A DNA stretch of 64,000 nt from Sipunculus nudus (Eukaryota; Annelida; Sipuncula; Golfingiida; Sipunculidae): contig CM049318.1 of assembly GCA_026874595.1 (NCBI GenBank), positions 38,093,956 to 38,157,955 on the forward strand. The letters are read 5' to 3'. The notes under the pieces are model-generated. The model saw only the letters and a list, made by a program, of their open reading frames with translations, searched no databases and was not told the origin of the DNA. Each line of letters starts with the position of its first letter. Position 1 is the first letter of the stretch. Shown here one piece after another: positions 1 through 12,097 of the stretch. Both the position numbers and the translations under genes were made by a program.

Positions 1-435
1 CAAAATGTAATGTGCCATCTATTCACCATTACTAGTAAATCATCAGTATTTTAAGGATCTGTTGCCATTCTAACAGCACTGGTGCACTTTCGGATTTAGT
101 AATCCCACAGTCTTTTGCAAAATGATACAAATTGGCACACTGACTGTAACCATCATCATTTATCAAGTAAAAACTTCATAAGTCATACTGTTATACTTTT
201 GAGAACAGCGATTACATTCACCAGGAGTTGTGGCTAATTTGTATCAGGACTTCCTTATATTTCTTATATAGATTTTTAATATAGAGAATTTTTGCCGAAT
301 ATGTCTTACATAATCATTTATGATTACATGAAAATACTACCAATTTTATCGATTTAAAAAAAATTAACATGAAATTTATTATTCAGCAAAACAACAACCT
401 TCACAATACACAATTTCATATTGTACATTTTGTAG
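1..435. other. CFAP69 intron (partial)
   Basis: AT-rich sequence with no convincing exon, hairpin or repeat copy seen. It should be the 3' part of an intron of the CFAP69-like gene. Confidence 0.5.
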
Positions 436-600
436 ACAAATTTGGTGGTCATGGCAACAGTTTCCATGGTCTTGGTGGCCGAGGCAACAAGAAAGCTCAG
501 ATGCGTCAGTGTCTGCGACTGATAAGAAGCATGGTGTCCACAGAGAACGAGGCAGTATTACAAGACTTTGTAGACCAGGGAGCCATCAGCCAGCTCACAG
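436..600 (+). CDS. CFAP69: CFAP69-like, exon a (first in window)
   Basis: The acceptor TTTTGTAG ends at 435 and the donor CAG/GTAAGT is at 600/601. The 165 nt enter and leave in phase 1. The exon encodes a Gly/His-rich start, then KKAQMRQCLRLIRSMV and a conserved-looking EAVLQDFVDQGAISQL. The acceptor is the least certain boundary of this gene; another AG a little upstream would lengthen the exon in the same frame. Confidence 0.6.
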
Positions 601-3600
601 GTAAGTCAGACCTCACAATGAACTTCTTAGCTGATGGTCTCAGAGGTAACAATCCATCTGCACACTATGGATAAGGTAGAAGCGTCTTAAAGGAAATTTG
701 AGCTATCCCCACTAAAAGGTTGATAATGCCGGCTTCCATAAGCCTGTATGATTCTATTCTTGCTTTATTGAAAGAGTTTCCTTGGAAGAAGCAAATAGAT
801 TGAAATAAGATCTTAAACTGATTTTTTAGTAGTTTATATGAATTCAGTAATTTTGTGCTTTAAATTAGTTTTATTTTAGAATAGTGATGATGCATCATAA
901 TGCATATGTTTAAGTTTTATTGGTATGCTTCTGGTATTGGGTTAATAATGATATGTATATTATTATTTGCATGGTCCTTGTAGCGATAGTGAGCAGTATC
1001 CAGGAGGATGAGGAGAGGAGCAGAGATGATGCAGTGGATGTAGAGATGCAGACTGACATGCTCTTCATCCTCTCCTGTCTATGTGACAACGACATGCACC
1101 GCAAGGTAAGTATACCTGTCAGTAAATCCATCATCACTCATATTACATTATTTAAGATATATCCATTACCTGTAGGTGGTACAGGATTTATTTTGACTCA
1201 GTATTATAAGGCCCTGCTATATTTTGAGCCTGATATCTGTACAGTGAGAGTGTCTGTAATATAAGCCATGGTATATGCAACATATCTTTACTGACTGCCT
1301 ATATACTGCCTGACAAGAAGACAGGATTACACCATTTAGATACCTATAAACGTGTTTCATAGCTTCAATAACAACTAACATTAAACATGTATCTTCATTA
1401 TTAAGCAGTTAGGGCCCTTAAAGAATAAGAATCCTCTGCCACCATTAAGCCTCATGGATTCCATTTTTTTTAATGGGTTAATTAAGACTTTAGAGCAGTT
1501 TCTGAGGTTTTTGGAGGTCACACTGTCGAGGCACATGCCACTCAATCATTCATTACACTTCATTCCACAGTGTATAGTCTAGTAATATGCTGGTAGTTAC
1601 AACTGTAACTCCCTTGTGAAAATTTAGGTATAAACTTGAAAAACAGGCCCCGTATAATTTCAATCCCTATGATTATTACTTTTTATTAACTGGTATCACA
1701 CAGATACTTGTCCTGGTACACATGATGCGACACATCATTCAAGGTTTATATCAATGCCCTTGGGTGATATGGCTTACACAGTTTCACACAATGAGCTCAT
1801 ATCAGCCCAGCCCTTGGTGCACTCAGTGACCAACACCACAGAATAAAATCGACAAGCTTCACAATTCATGTCATGTCACTGTGCACTGTAACGCACCGCC
1901 CAGGAATAAAATTGACAACATATTGGGACCCTGGGATATGTGGATGTGCCGATGTGTGTGCTGTGTTGAAGTATTTCTCTTCACAACTTCATGAAAATAA
2001 GTACTCTACACAGTTGATTGTGTCGATACCGGTAAGTGTGTGGCCGTTTAACAAAAGTGTCATGAACAGACTTGCTGGGTATTGCCTCTGTATTTGCCCC
2101 AAGGCCTGCATAACATTTAACTTATACAGCTCGCTATAATTTCCGTTATAATTACCATGTGTGATAGGACTAGTGATTCCAGTTGATATATGCATTTCTG
2201 TTACAGGAGTTGTTTGGTAATCAGGGAGTAGACATTGTGGCCCAGTACCTCAAGACTGATCCCTTGCTCCTCAACAGTGGTCTGGGTCACCATCAACTCA
2301 TGTTAGCCACAGTCAACTGTATCTGGTGAGCAGAAATTTAGATTTTTTCATCAAATACTTTAAACCATACTGATTTTCACCTTTTGAGTGCATGGTATGA
2401 AAATAGCAATTATTTAGACTTTTAGAGCGATCTCTGAGGTTCAGTTGAAATTTCTGTTGTTTTCATTGAGCTTTGAACTAGTTACATTCATTTATAGGTT
2501 CCAGTGTCCAAAGTGCTGTGCAATTTTAAATAAAATTTTTTACCGGCTTCTGTGGCTCAGGGGTAGAGCACAGGACTCAAAGCTGGGAGATCGTGAGTCC
2601 GTATCTCAGCCGAGGCGGTGAGATTTTTCACGGTCGGCCCCCACCCAGGGTGAGCGCTCTGCAGGCTTAATGGGAAGACTGTGCCCATCAGTCATGTTTC
2701 ACTTACAAACGAGTGCGCCTTTGGGGGTTCCTCGGTGTTATGACCCAGTAATGGGGAAAAAATAAAATTTTTTGATGGAGATAACATCCTGTATCTTTTT
2801 AAATATTTTAAATTTTACCCTAACCATTACTATTTACATATGCATAATTACATTTTGATTGGGGCTATGTAACAGCATGGCAGCATACACTTATCTCATT
2901 TACAACTTACATTAACCAGGCCAAGTGTCACAACTCTTGGTCCTGGATATGCAGTTATTCCCATTGCTGGACCATGAGACTCAGGAGCCCAGCCCTCCCC
3001 TACCACTCAAGATGCACCCATTTGTGAATGATACACAGCTGTGGAGCATGGCTTCCCATTAAGTCTACAAAGCAATAACCCGTGGGTGGGCAGACCATGA
3101 AAAATTGCACCCACTTACAGCTTAGTTTGGAAGTCAGTCTCCTGGCTTTGAGTCCTTTGATCTGACTTACCCAATGACCACAAATGCAGGTTTGTCTTTT
3201 TACTTTGTATTGCTTGTATTATTAAACACCATCTACCATCTTTTTATGTTCCAGGTGTTCAGTGGTTGGTTGTTATGTGACAGAGGATTACTTTTTGGAA
3301 AAAGAGGGAGTGTTCCTTTTAATTGATCTGCTTGAGGTAATTACCTATTATTCTTTATTTTAGTGCGTAACATTACTGCAGAGAATATCTGACATTTACA
3401 TTATATTTTTTTGTGATTTAAAATGATGAACCTTAATTAGTACAAAGTTTTCAAACATGGTGGAGGCAAGACTTTTCATTAAACATTTTAAATTAAACAA
3501 CTTAATGTAAATGTTTATTTGAATCACATGTCAATTATTTTAAGCCAAGCATTTATTAAGTGTTAAACTTACTGGGGTTTGTATAAAATTGCAACTAATT

Positions 3601-6600
3601 ACTTTTCATAAGAAAACAATAAAATACAAGAAATATGTTTTTTTATAAATTATTTTTTATGTTTGAATTAATGTATTACTAGTACTGGTAATTTTAAAGT
3701 GATTTTAAAAAGATATATTTCATATATAGCACTGCCCGAAGAACATGCACAACTTGATTGTTGGCTGCCTGCTGGATCTGTGTGAGAACCACAAGACGGT
3801 GCCACATATCATCACGTGGCATGGACAAAATGACCAGTCAGCGGCACATCTCCTGTGTGACATCTGGCGCCAGGAGGAGAGGGATATGGGGGTGCCACGT
3901 GCTGAATCCAGCTCCATGGCAGGTTGGTGGAACTACCTGGATTAAGCTCATCATAATGGGCCTCCAGGTATTATAAAGTCTGTATCATAGCATAATGTAT
4001 AATGCCGCCCTTCCTGTCACACCATCTAGAGAGGGCATGCGTGAGGTTCTGCCACCCAGGTGTCAGTGAGACCAAATGAAGTCACTGCCCTGAGCCTTTG
4101 GGTAAGGAGAGCCAGAAAATCAGAGCTACCTACAACCCCTCTTAACTATAAGTAGACTTGCCCATTAATAAGCTACCCCTGTGATTAAGTAAGCCACCCT
4201 TGGTTGGGTTGTAAAAACGGCACTTCGTCTCTATAGTGCCTGAGTGAGATGGATGTGTTTCCCAACCTGCAGCTGAGATATATACCAGCCTCTCATAAGA
4301 TAGCACTTAGTCAAGTCACTATGATGTGCTAAGGAGCTATACCTGAATCAACATAAGGGGAAACCTTTGGTTGTTCCCAAAACCTTTTTGTTGTATCCTG
4401 CATGAAAGTATAGTTCTTTAACCACCACGTTTAACCCTCAGACTGGCAGTATAAGTTTTGGGCTTAGTAATAACAATCATTTCATATCCAGAAAAACCTT
4501 TCAGTCATTTAAAACTTAAATTGCTGTGTTGTTTTAATTTATCTGTGTGAAAAACTCTAAAGGCTGATCCATTGGGGCATCCCACTTGTATTGTAGGGAT
4601 GCAAATGGGTCAGTCCAGTGCTGATAGAGGGTTAGCTGCATGGGAAATCCTACACCAGGATGCATATTTATATATTTATTTTAACCACAGACTCTGATCA
4701 ACCTCTGATGGGACTTGAACAGAGAAACCAACAGGTCACTCCCTTACCTGCAAAATGTCCAAGTCGAGCAATTGTGGATGTCTCTGAAAACATGCGTGCC
4801 AAAATATATGCCCTATTCTGCAAGTTAGGTAAGTACTTGACCCATAAATAATCAGATAGCATTAGATAAATATATAATTTAGTATTTAATAAAATAACAA
4901 TTTGGTTCAGTATCCATATTTTAATTCTGATCAACACCAGCATTTAAATAGCTCATCCTTATGTAGGTGGATATGCCTGTATCAGGAATTTTAAAATGAT
5001 CATATGCAAAATATTCATAAATGTGAATGTAATGATTCTGGTCATACCAGTATTTTACCATAATGCCTCAATAAGTTTACTCATCTCTGCCTAGTGCGAA
5101 TGTACATTTGATACATTGTCCCTGTAATATGTAGAGACAGCAGCTTTTAGCAGGCTGGTTGTGCTTTGCAGAGACAACATTTTTTTTTTAGGTCATGGTG
5201 TTACCAGGTCTGGGAATCCAGGATTGACCTGGATCACCTGATGTATATGCATGAGAATGCATTGGGAAATAATTGTTTTGAATTGATATATTTTAGTGTG
5301 TGCCAGTATAGCTGGTAAAACATGTTTTTAGCCTACTTCAGTATTTGTATTTGTAATTGCATTTTTAATATCAATGTCATATCTAATAAAAAGAACCATA
5401 AAATTAAGACGGAACTTTTTTGTATCATGACCCAGAAGTCTTGGTATGTAACGGCTTACAAGGGTGGGGTCCTTGCTTTGGCCCACTGTCTGTAAAGAGA
5501 TCTACAAGCAGCTTCAGATAAGATCAAGATCAAGGGAATTTGCAGGCAGTGATAGCATGTGAATTTAATATATATATGGTGTAAAAGATATACGAGAAAG
5601 AATACCTGTACAGAACCAGTTATTCAAGACATTTGTTCTGGTTCGCCAGCCATGGCCAGTGCCATGACCAAAGCCATGGACTACGATCGTCAATACAAAT
5701 AAACAGATATTTTCGCTACATGGCCTTTGAGTTGACCTTTGTCCCCGATCCCACGGTTACACTTATCTCAAGATCCACCTGTCATCAAATTTCATTGAAG
5801 TCTGACAGCGACTCTTTAATTTAGATCGTATAAACAAACAGACAGAAATATATGAGCAGTAATATCACCTCCTACAAACTTTATTGGCAGAGATTATACG
5901 TCTGCTTTACTATCCATGAAATGCTATGACTAATTGATGTTTATGAACCAAAACAACAGAAAATATTATACTGAAATAATTATGTTTGCAATAAGGGAAT
6001 TTAAACAGTCAATTCATCGAAATTACTTTAAGAAAATTACTCTTTATATGATCAAAGTCCCATTTACCTACCTCTTTATGTTTGAAAGGATCTGTGTCAG
6101 ATGGAAGAATTTGTCTATGTAATTTATTTTTTTGTTATTATAGGGTTTGTGGAGTTGCCAGGCCTTACAACAGAAGACCACATCACACTCACTGTAATAG
6201 AGCACTACATGGACTTCAAGGTAGGGAGCCAAACATATGAGGGGGAGAGCATACTCAGGAGAGATACCCTAGACAAATGCATAAGACAGAGACTCAGGAA
6301 TGAGAGTCACACATAAACATATAAGACAGAACAATAGATTGATGATAGCTGGTTACTCCTGACAAAATGTACTTGCAAAAAGAGCTCAAGGGGCCACTCT
6401 GACGTTAATTCAGTTGTCCAGAAAAGCATCTCTTAAATATTAAGAAATCAGTTCCATGGCATGTCTTAACACACTTTGAATAAAAGTTCAGGGATACATT
6501 TCTTTATTACCTGGAATATGTTCTTGAAATTTATATTATTTTAATCATAGAAAATAAAAAAAATGAGGTCAAAGTTGGGCATAAACATTTGCACACACAA

Positions 6601-9600
6601 AAACAAATCAGTGAATACTAATTTTAGATCATAATTGATTTCTACCTAAAAGATACTGAATGAAAGATGTTTTCTTTCCAGTCCGGGGAAGTGTGGTCAG
6701 AGCTGATAGCAGAGCTTGAGGAGGAACATGTACGCCCGATCACTCCCGATGCTGAGGCTATTGAGGCCATTAACCGTACAATAAAGGACCGTGCTGATCA
6801 TGTGCTTGAGGTACAGAAAGAGCTCCTGGATGCCCAGAACCAGCAGGACATCATTGATGAGCAGGAATTTTACGCTGAGGTACTGAACCTGTGTTTTCAT
6901 ACACCCGTTATGACAAGACGTATTATGGTATACCTGTGGTCCGTCCGTGTGTCTGTCCCTCCTTTAACGTTTAGTATTACTGTGATAACTTACTAAGGCT
7001 TTGATGGATTTTCATGAAATTCAGCAGAACAACTTAACAACAGATTTTCTCACCTGAGTTCAATTAAAGGCAAAGTTCATGCATATTTAATGAGGTCATA
7101 GGTCATAGGTTGCCGTGATAACTTATCAGGAATATGATGGATATTGATGAAATATTAACTAATATAATATCTCGTGTACGTTTGATTCCTGGTAAAATTT
7201 CTATATATTTAATAAGGTCAGAGGTCACCAGACTTTGATGGCGCCGTAATGACTTACCAGAAATCTTATGGATATTCATAAAACTCAGTATAAATATATT
7301 AACCAATATATTTCTCATCTGAATTTAATTCTCGGCAAATGGACCAAAGTGAATGTTCAGTCTGCAGATTTCACTTAATTATATAACACTTAATTACTTT
7401 TTCTCTAGTGGTTCGTTACAAATATGTTTGAAGTAATCTCTAATGACATCACAGAATGATATGTCTTTCATCCTTAGGTTATAACCAGATAATATCCTGA
7501 CAATAACCTGATTTTATTTTTTTGAACAGATCAGAGAGAATCACAGACAAAAGGAGAAGGCTATTAGTGACTTCTATGAGTTTGTTGCTCGCACGTCCAA
7601 CTACATGCTGCTGAAGGCCGCCAAAGAGAGGCAGGAGATGTCCGTAGATGCATCTCGGGTACAGACAGGCTACAAAAACCTGTGAGTATTTCACTGTTCC
7701 TCATTTACACTTCATTTTATGAATATCAGTTATCCAAGTGATATTTCATCATGAGCCAAGGAAATTTTGTATATTTTTGTGTGAAAATCCCTATCTACAT
7801 ATAGATAAAGAAATATTGGCTGAAGGCTCATTGTTATAGGTCAGTGGATCAGCAATGAAGGAAAATCTTTACATTAAAAAAATTCCACTGTTTGACAAAA
7901 AGACCGGTAAAAAGAAGCAAAGCATTCAATAATAGTGGAGGGGCTATTTTACTGAGGTTGAGATATTTCTCTTTTGAGAGTTTAGCTAAATCACTGATGG
8001 TCATGATTTTTGGCATACATTTGATCATGAGATGCTCCATCAGTTCCTGCAGACTGGCGGCGCCACCTGTATTTTTCGATTTTTTACGAATTTTTTTCAC
8101 TATTTTTGAGATTGTGAACATCTGTTAACAGGGCACAAATTGTAAAGACTGGACCTAGAATCTTCATACTTGACACACTGAGAGACCTATGAAAAGTCTC
8201 CATGGAAACCTGAAATAAGGTCTCTGTTACCCATATTCTTTGAGCTGTGAGGCTCCCAGTTACCTCCCAGAATAATGGAAAATTTTATAAAAAAAAAAAA
8301 CTGCAACATCTCAATAACTCAAACATTGATGGTCATGATTTTTGGCATACCTATTGATCAAGAGGTGTTCCATCAGTTCCTGCAGACTGGTGGTGCCACC
8401 TGTATTTTTTCAAATTTTTACAATTTCTTTCTCTATTTTTGATACCTTTAAGGATGTAGTTATCTGTCAACAGGGTACAAATCATGACGACTGGACCTAG
8501 AATCTTGGTTCTTGACACACAGGGAGACCCATGAAAAGTGTCTGTGGAAACCTGAAATTAGGTCTCTGTTACCCATATCCTTCAAGCTATAGGACTCTGA
8601 AGTATCCCTCAGAATAATGGAAAATTTGATACAAAACCTGAAGTATCTGAACAACTAATGCAGATATCACCATGATTCTTTGCATGGATATTAATTATGG
8701 AGTGTTTCATCAGTTTCTGCAGACAAGTGGTGCCACCTATATTTTATTCAATTTCGAATTGTTTTCTCTATTTTTGAGACCTTTAAGGATGCTGTCATCT
8801 GTTAACGTGGCACAAATTGTAACAACTGGACCTAGAATCTTCAATCTTGTCATGCAAGGAGGCCCATGAAAAGTGTCTGTGGAAACCTGAAATTAGGTCT
8901 CCTTATGTGACCATATCCTTCAAGCTATAGGACTCCGAAGTATCCCTCAGAATAATGGAAAATTTGATACAAAACCTGAAGTATCTGAACAACTAATGCA
9001 GATATCGCCATGATTCTTTGCATGGATATTGAACATTAAGTGTTTTTATTAGTTTCTGCAGACTGGTGGAACCACCTATATTTTTTTTAAAGTTTACAAA
9101 TTTTACTCTATTTTTGAGATATATAAATACAGACACAATCTTGGCCTGTTGGTTAATCTGTTTGATGCTTCAGTTGAATGGGTATATACTAGCGTTCAGA
9201 TGATAAAATTTTCTTTTGCGAATCTCTTCCCAGTCAGCTGAGCGTCATGACCCATGGGTCATTTGGTTTTTTTTTCACAATGTAGGTTCCTACCTGATTG
9301 CATATGTTTTAAAGATAATCATGTATCCTTGTATGTTTTGCAGAGACCAGTTCCATAGCACAGACCTGCAAAACCTTCACACAACGGTATTGTGCTGCAT
9401 TTCATTTCACTAAAACCACCTAACCTTTATGTTTGCTTGTAGTCCTCTTCAACCCTAAACTACATGCTTCACTCACTCATCAGCTTTTCTTTCAGTCTTT
9501 TAACTTGGATGAAACAAGTGATGTAATTAGATTTGCTTTAAAATGTGTTTTTGTGCATGCTGTCACTTTTTCAAAGATTAACCAGGCTGTTAATTTCCTG

Positions 9601-11355
9601 GCTTCCAGCTTCTGTTTACATGACGTGTATAACGGTCACAAAATCATGATTAACTTCAACATCTACCTTCATCTACCTTCCTACCACTACCAGTATTATT
9701 AAACAAATGAATGAGATCAAACTATTTCTTCAAAACATGTCATTTTTCTCTGATTTTTGTTGTACAAAGAGGCCTCTGGGTCACAGGGCTGAAAAGAGTA
9801 GCATTTAAGTTTGGAGTTGGTACTCAATATGTATTACTACTTTTGACTCAAATACTCATTAACTTGACAACAATCTTGGAATTTTTTAAAGTGAAAAAAA
9901 AATCACAGAATAGGAAAGTTTATGTCTTTCTTTTTGATTGTCACTCATGTGCTGCTTTCATATATAAAACAAGTTATCCATTTACTCCTCATCTGGTAAT
10001 GCATTTGGTGGAATACAATACACTTTAAATGTGCAGGGTACCTGTTTATATAGGTAAGAAACAAAATAGATTTAAAAGCATGATTAATAGCTACCTGGAT
10101 AACTGCTTTATTGTGTCAAAATGTAGGTCCACATTGGTACTTGAGGCTAGATTTCACACTTGAAAATGGTACTCAGTCAGAAATACTCAGGCTCAGATGC
10201 TTGGATACCCCCTAGTGAGAACTGTTAATTGATTCATAATTTGCCTTCATATCACTGCTAGAACCTCTCAGCACCATCTCTCTGTCTTCATCACTTTCAC
10301 TGCATCAATTCTGACTTCTCTCCGACTTCATCTGAGGACTTCTTAAGGAAGCATTTGCATGGTACACAATCAGGTAACCAAAGCATCTTCATCACAAAAA
10401 AAAGAATAACAACCAATCATCCATACAGCCCTTGTTCATCCATCAGTGCCATCATTCTGTTTTTAAACTCATGAGAGTTTAATTAGATACTGTACTGGGT
10501 TGACTTCATATTAGCAGGCTGCATTTTCATGTTTTTCACTTTTCATTGGTTTTATCAAGTGTTTCATTACAGAGATCTTACCAGTAATTCACAATGTGCC
10601 GATTATTATGTTATTATGCATACAAAGTCTAAACAATTTCACATGACTAAGTGAACATAGAAATCCTTAGAAGTGGAAGTTCTAGTTCATAATTAAAAGA
10701 TGATATTAAAGATCTTATTTCAATTTTACTATCATTATTTGAATTACAGATAACAAAATTGTTATTGTTAATAATCTTTTGCCTTTCAAATTTTGGCATT
10801 ATGGATAATATTTGTGAGATACCATGTTTTATATGCACTGTTTTCCTGTGTAGATGAGACAACCTTATTTGCAAAGAAGTTATTTCACAATAATTTTTTT
10901 TTGCAAACATTGCACAATACAAACCCTCATGAACAAAAAAGGCAACTACAGTATACAGTAAAAGATATCAGTTTATATTTTATTTATCAGTGCTATCTGG
11001 TGTTTAGTCATGTCCCGTAACATTTGATTGCTGCTTTAATCTATGAAACTGTTTGGTGTAATAATTCTTATCCTCTGTCTGAACCAAGATTTGGCAACCC
11101 GCACACCCTTAGAATTAGCAAAATTGGAGAATATATAGGTAAATCAGTAAAATGCACATATACAAAGGGGTTGGTAGTTGGTACCCTCCATAAAAAAAAT
11201 CATGATTTAAAATTTAATTATTCTGTTTTGATTTTCAGGTATTTAGTGGCCGGCATGTTGAAGTTGAGAGTACACCTGCAGAACTAACAGGTGGTACCCT
11301 GGTCAATTATAACCCCGCAACGGGAACCTTGACATCACACACGCTCAAGGAGTGA
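436..11355 (+). CDS. CFAP69: CFAP69-like ciliary/flagellar protein, C-terminal half (11 exons, 5' end outside window)
   Basis: Coding segments 436-600, 984-1105, 2207-2325, 3255-3336, 3730-3922, 4691-4828, 6144-6220, 6682-6879, 7530-7681, 9344-9386 and 11239-11355 join in consistent phase with GT/AG junctions and no internal stop, giving 467 residues to a TGA. The first part is helical, armadillo-like and rich in Leu and Cys (blocks QTDMLFILSCLCDND and VGCYVTEDYFL). The later part is acidic and charged, probably coiled (VWSELIAELEEEH, RENHRQKEKAISDFYEF). The end carries GRHVEVESTPAELTGG. I recognise this as CFAP69 (human protein about 940 residues), an armadillo-type protein needed for sperm flagella and olfactory cilia. 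The missing N-terminal half should lie before position 1. The gene converges on the tastin gene. Naming rests on remembered family resemblance; the exon model itself is firmer. Confidence 0.72.
984..1105 (+). CDS. CFAP69: CFAP69-like, exon b
   Basis: The acceptor CCTTGTAG ends at 983 and the donor AAG/GTAAGT is at 1105/1106. The 122 nt complete the split codon from the previous exon and end in phase 0. It encodes SSIQEDEERSRDD followed by VEMQTDMLFILSCLCDND, an armadillo-like helix pair. Confidence 0.68.
1780..2010 (+). repeat. Dispersed repeat D, copy 1
   Basis: This resembles 17028-17215 in the same orientation: shared phrases include ATATCAGCCC, AGAATRAAATC.ACAAGC, GTCATGT.AC and AAATTGACAA. 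The copies are diverged and their ends are unclear. The rest of intron 1106-2206 shows nothing recognisable. Confidence 0.45.
2207..2325 (+). CDS. CFAP69: CFAP69-like, exon c
   Basis: The acceptor TGTTACAG ends at 2206 and the donor CTG/GTGAGC is at 2325/2326. The 119 nt begin in phase 0 and end after two bases of a TGG codon. It encodes ELFGNQGVDIVAQYLKTD and LATVNCIW, typical of this family. Confidence 0.72.
2542..2760 (+). mobile_element. tRNA-derived SINE, full-length copy S1
   Basis: The head carries a tRNA-like A box (GTGGCTCAGGGGTAGAGC) and a degenerate B box (GTGAGTCCGTATCTC), followed by a conserved body (GGTGAGATTTTTCACGG, TTAATGGGAAGACTGTGCCC). The direct repeat AAATAAAATTTTTT flanks it at 2528-2541 and at 2760-2773, a target-site duplication. 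It sits in the CFAP69 intron between exons c and d. Confidence 0.8.
2955..3188 (-). mobile_element. Degenerate SINE copy S4 (same family as S1)
   Basis: Read on the minus strand it follows S1 throughout, with TTCCCATTAAG.CT.CA, GGGTGGG, CCATGAAAAATTGC and GGCTTTGAGTCCT all recognisable. It is much more diverged than S1, so it is older. It lies just upstream of exon d. Confidence 0.6.
3255..3336 (+). CDS. CFAP69: CFAP69-like, exon d
   Basis: The acceptor TTCCAG ends at 3254 and the donor GAG/GTAATT is at 3336/3337. The 82 nt finish the split Trp codon and encode CSVVGCYVTEDYFLEKEG and FLLIDLLE. The strong reading and phase fit support the gene model. Confidence 0.72.
3730..3922 (+). CDS. CFAP69: CFAP69-like, exon e
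   Basis: The acceptor CATATATAG ends at 3729 and the donor CAG/GTTGGT (a weak one) is at 3922/3923. The 193 nt encode NLIVGCLLDLCEN, the block HIITWHGQND and LLCDIWRQEERDMGVP, ending in phase 1. Confidence 0.7.
3923..4690. other. CFAP69 intron e-f
   Basis: No exon seen. The stretch 4010-4130 has GC-richer wording reminiscent of a very decayed SINE, but I could not align it convincingly. Confidence 0.35.
4691..4828 (+). CDS. CFAP69: CFAP69-like, exon f
   Basis: The acceptor AACCACAG ends at 4690 and the donor TAG/GTAAGT is at 4828/4829. The 138 nt enter and leave in phase 1. They encode a polar linker (SDQPLMGLEQRNQQ) and then VSENMRAKIYALFCKL. Confidence 0.68.
4829..6143. other. CFAP69 intron f-g
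   Basis: AT-rich. The phrases near 5640-5850 (AAATTTCATTGAAGTCTGACAG, AAACAAACAGACAGAAATAT) are typical of decayed tandem-core repeat tails, but no full element could be delimited. Confidence 0.35.
6144..6220 (+). CDS. CFAP69: CFAP69-like, exon g
   Basis: The acceptor TTATTATAG ends at 6143 and the donor AAG/GTAGGG is at 6220/6221. The 77 nt encode FVELPGLTTEDHITLTVIEH, ending in phase 0. Confidence 0.68.
6682..6879 (+). CDS. CFAP69: CFAP69-like, exon h
   Basis: The acceptor CTTTCCAG ends at 6681 and the donor GAG/GTACTG is at 6879/6880. The 198 nt are phase 0 at both ends. They encode a highly charged helix (VWSELIAELEEEHVRP, KDRADHVLEVQKELLDAQ). A dispersed repeat (W1) begins only about 15 bp past the donor. 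Confidence 0.7.
6894..7375 (-). repeat. Dispersed repeat W, copy 1
   Basis: On the minus strand this matches 37540-38035 and 42235-42455. The shared end reads GGTATACCATAATAC...GGGTGTATRAAAAC. Inside, the phrase GTTATCACGGCAACC or a close variant recurs with ATTAAATATG and AGGTCA. It begins about 15 bp from the donor of exon h. Confidence 0.6.
7530..7681 (+). CDS. CFAP69: CFAP69-like, exon i
   Basis: The acceptor TTTTTGAACAG ends at 7529 and the donor CCT/GTGAGT is at 7681/7682. The 152 nt encode HRQKEKAISDFYEFVARTSN and LLKAAKERQEM, a charged helical stretch, and leave two bases of a split codon. Confidence 0.7.
7960..9265 (-). mobile_element. X-family tandem-core element, truncated copy X1
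   Basis: Four core units of about 335 bp are marked by CTGCAGACTGGTGGTGCC or close variants near 8050, 8380, 8720 and 9060. The family's 5' terminus, with palindrome TGACCCATGGGTCA and GCTCAGCTGA, lies at 9230-9265 in reverse. The 3' tail and hairpin are missing. It fills the CFAP69 intron between exons i and j. Confidence 0.75.
9344..9386 (+). CDS. CFAP69: CFAP69-like, exon j
   Basis: The acceptor TTTTGCAG ends at 9343 and the donor ACG/GTATTG is at 9386/9387. This short exon (43 nt) restores the split codon and encodes DQFHSTDLQNLHTT. It was accepted because phase matches on both sides and the protein reads straight into the terminal block. Confidence 0.62.
9387..11238. other. CFAP69 intron j-k
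   Basis: A 1.85-kb AT-rich intron. I saw no exon with usable splice sites and no repeat shared with the rest of the window. Confidence 0.4.
11239..11355 (+). CDS. CFAP69: CFAP69-like, exon k with stop codon
   Basis: The acceptor GATTTTCAG ends at 11238. The exon encodes GRHVEVESTPAELTGG and ends at TGA 11353-11355. A donor follows at 11358/11359 (CAG/GTAGTT), three bases after the stop, so the 3'UTR appears to be spliced; a stop this close to the last junction would not trigger nonsense-mediated decay. Confidence 0.7.
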   Translation, partial: VFSGRHVEVESTPAELTGGTLVNYNPATGTLTSHTLKE

Positions 11356-12097
11356 CAGGTAGTTATCTACATCCTTGCTTGAAATTTAACAGCCAGTTTT
11401 CAAGTTGGGTGTGCTTTACTACCTCAACCAGAAATTCATAGCCAGACCCACTGGATGTCCATGTAATATATCTATCCCAAAATTTTATCAATTGTTCCTT
11501 AAGGTAACACCTCTGGCAGAACCCACTTCAATCAAATTCAACCCATAAATCAATAAATTAATATTAGACTGAAATAGTATATATCATATTAAATCTGGTG
11601 CATTGTTCCTTCTGATGGTATATGTATTTTGAAATACATGTTCATTTTCATATAAAATTTTAATTATATTGAAAATTTCAATTTCCTTTAAGATACACTA
11701 TTTTATCAAACAGTAAGCACAACCCACTTGACAGTATCTCAAATCCCTTTTTCTTTTCCCTCTACCATGTTTCTTTCTTGTTCAAAAATGAAATTAGAGG
11801 CAACTATAAATCTATAAAATCTGAAAAGTTATAGTACTCACAGATATTGATGTAAACTTTACATGATGTTACACTCATGCCCTATACACCTATCTCTGTG
11901 CAGAAGATTACCTATGCTTTCCTATTTTTTATCCATACAAAGTATAGCTGTATAGGTTTTATGTTAAGTCTACATTACCCAACTGTTTTTATGCTGACAC
12001 ACTTTTCTTGCAATGTTACTATATGTTATTGACTTAATGTTGTTTTGACTTTATCAACATAACAAACACTTAAAGACTGTTTTCTTTTTTTTTACAG

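Noticed and set aside
910-1137. Minus-strand frame opposite CFAP69 exon b
   Set aside because: Antisense shadow of a coding exon with consistent splice sites on the + strand.
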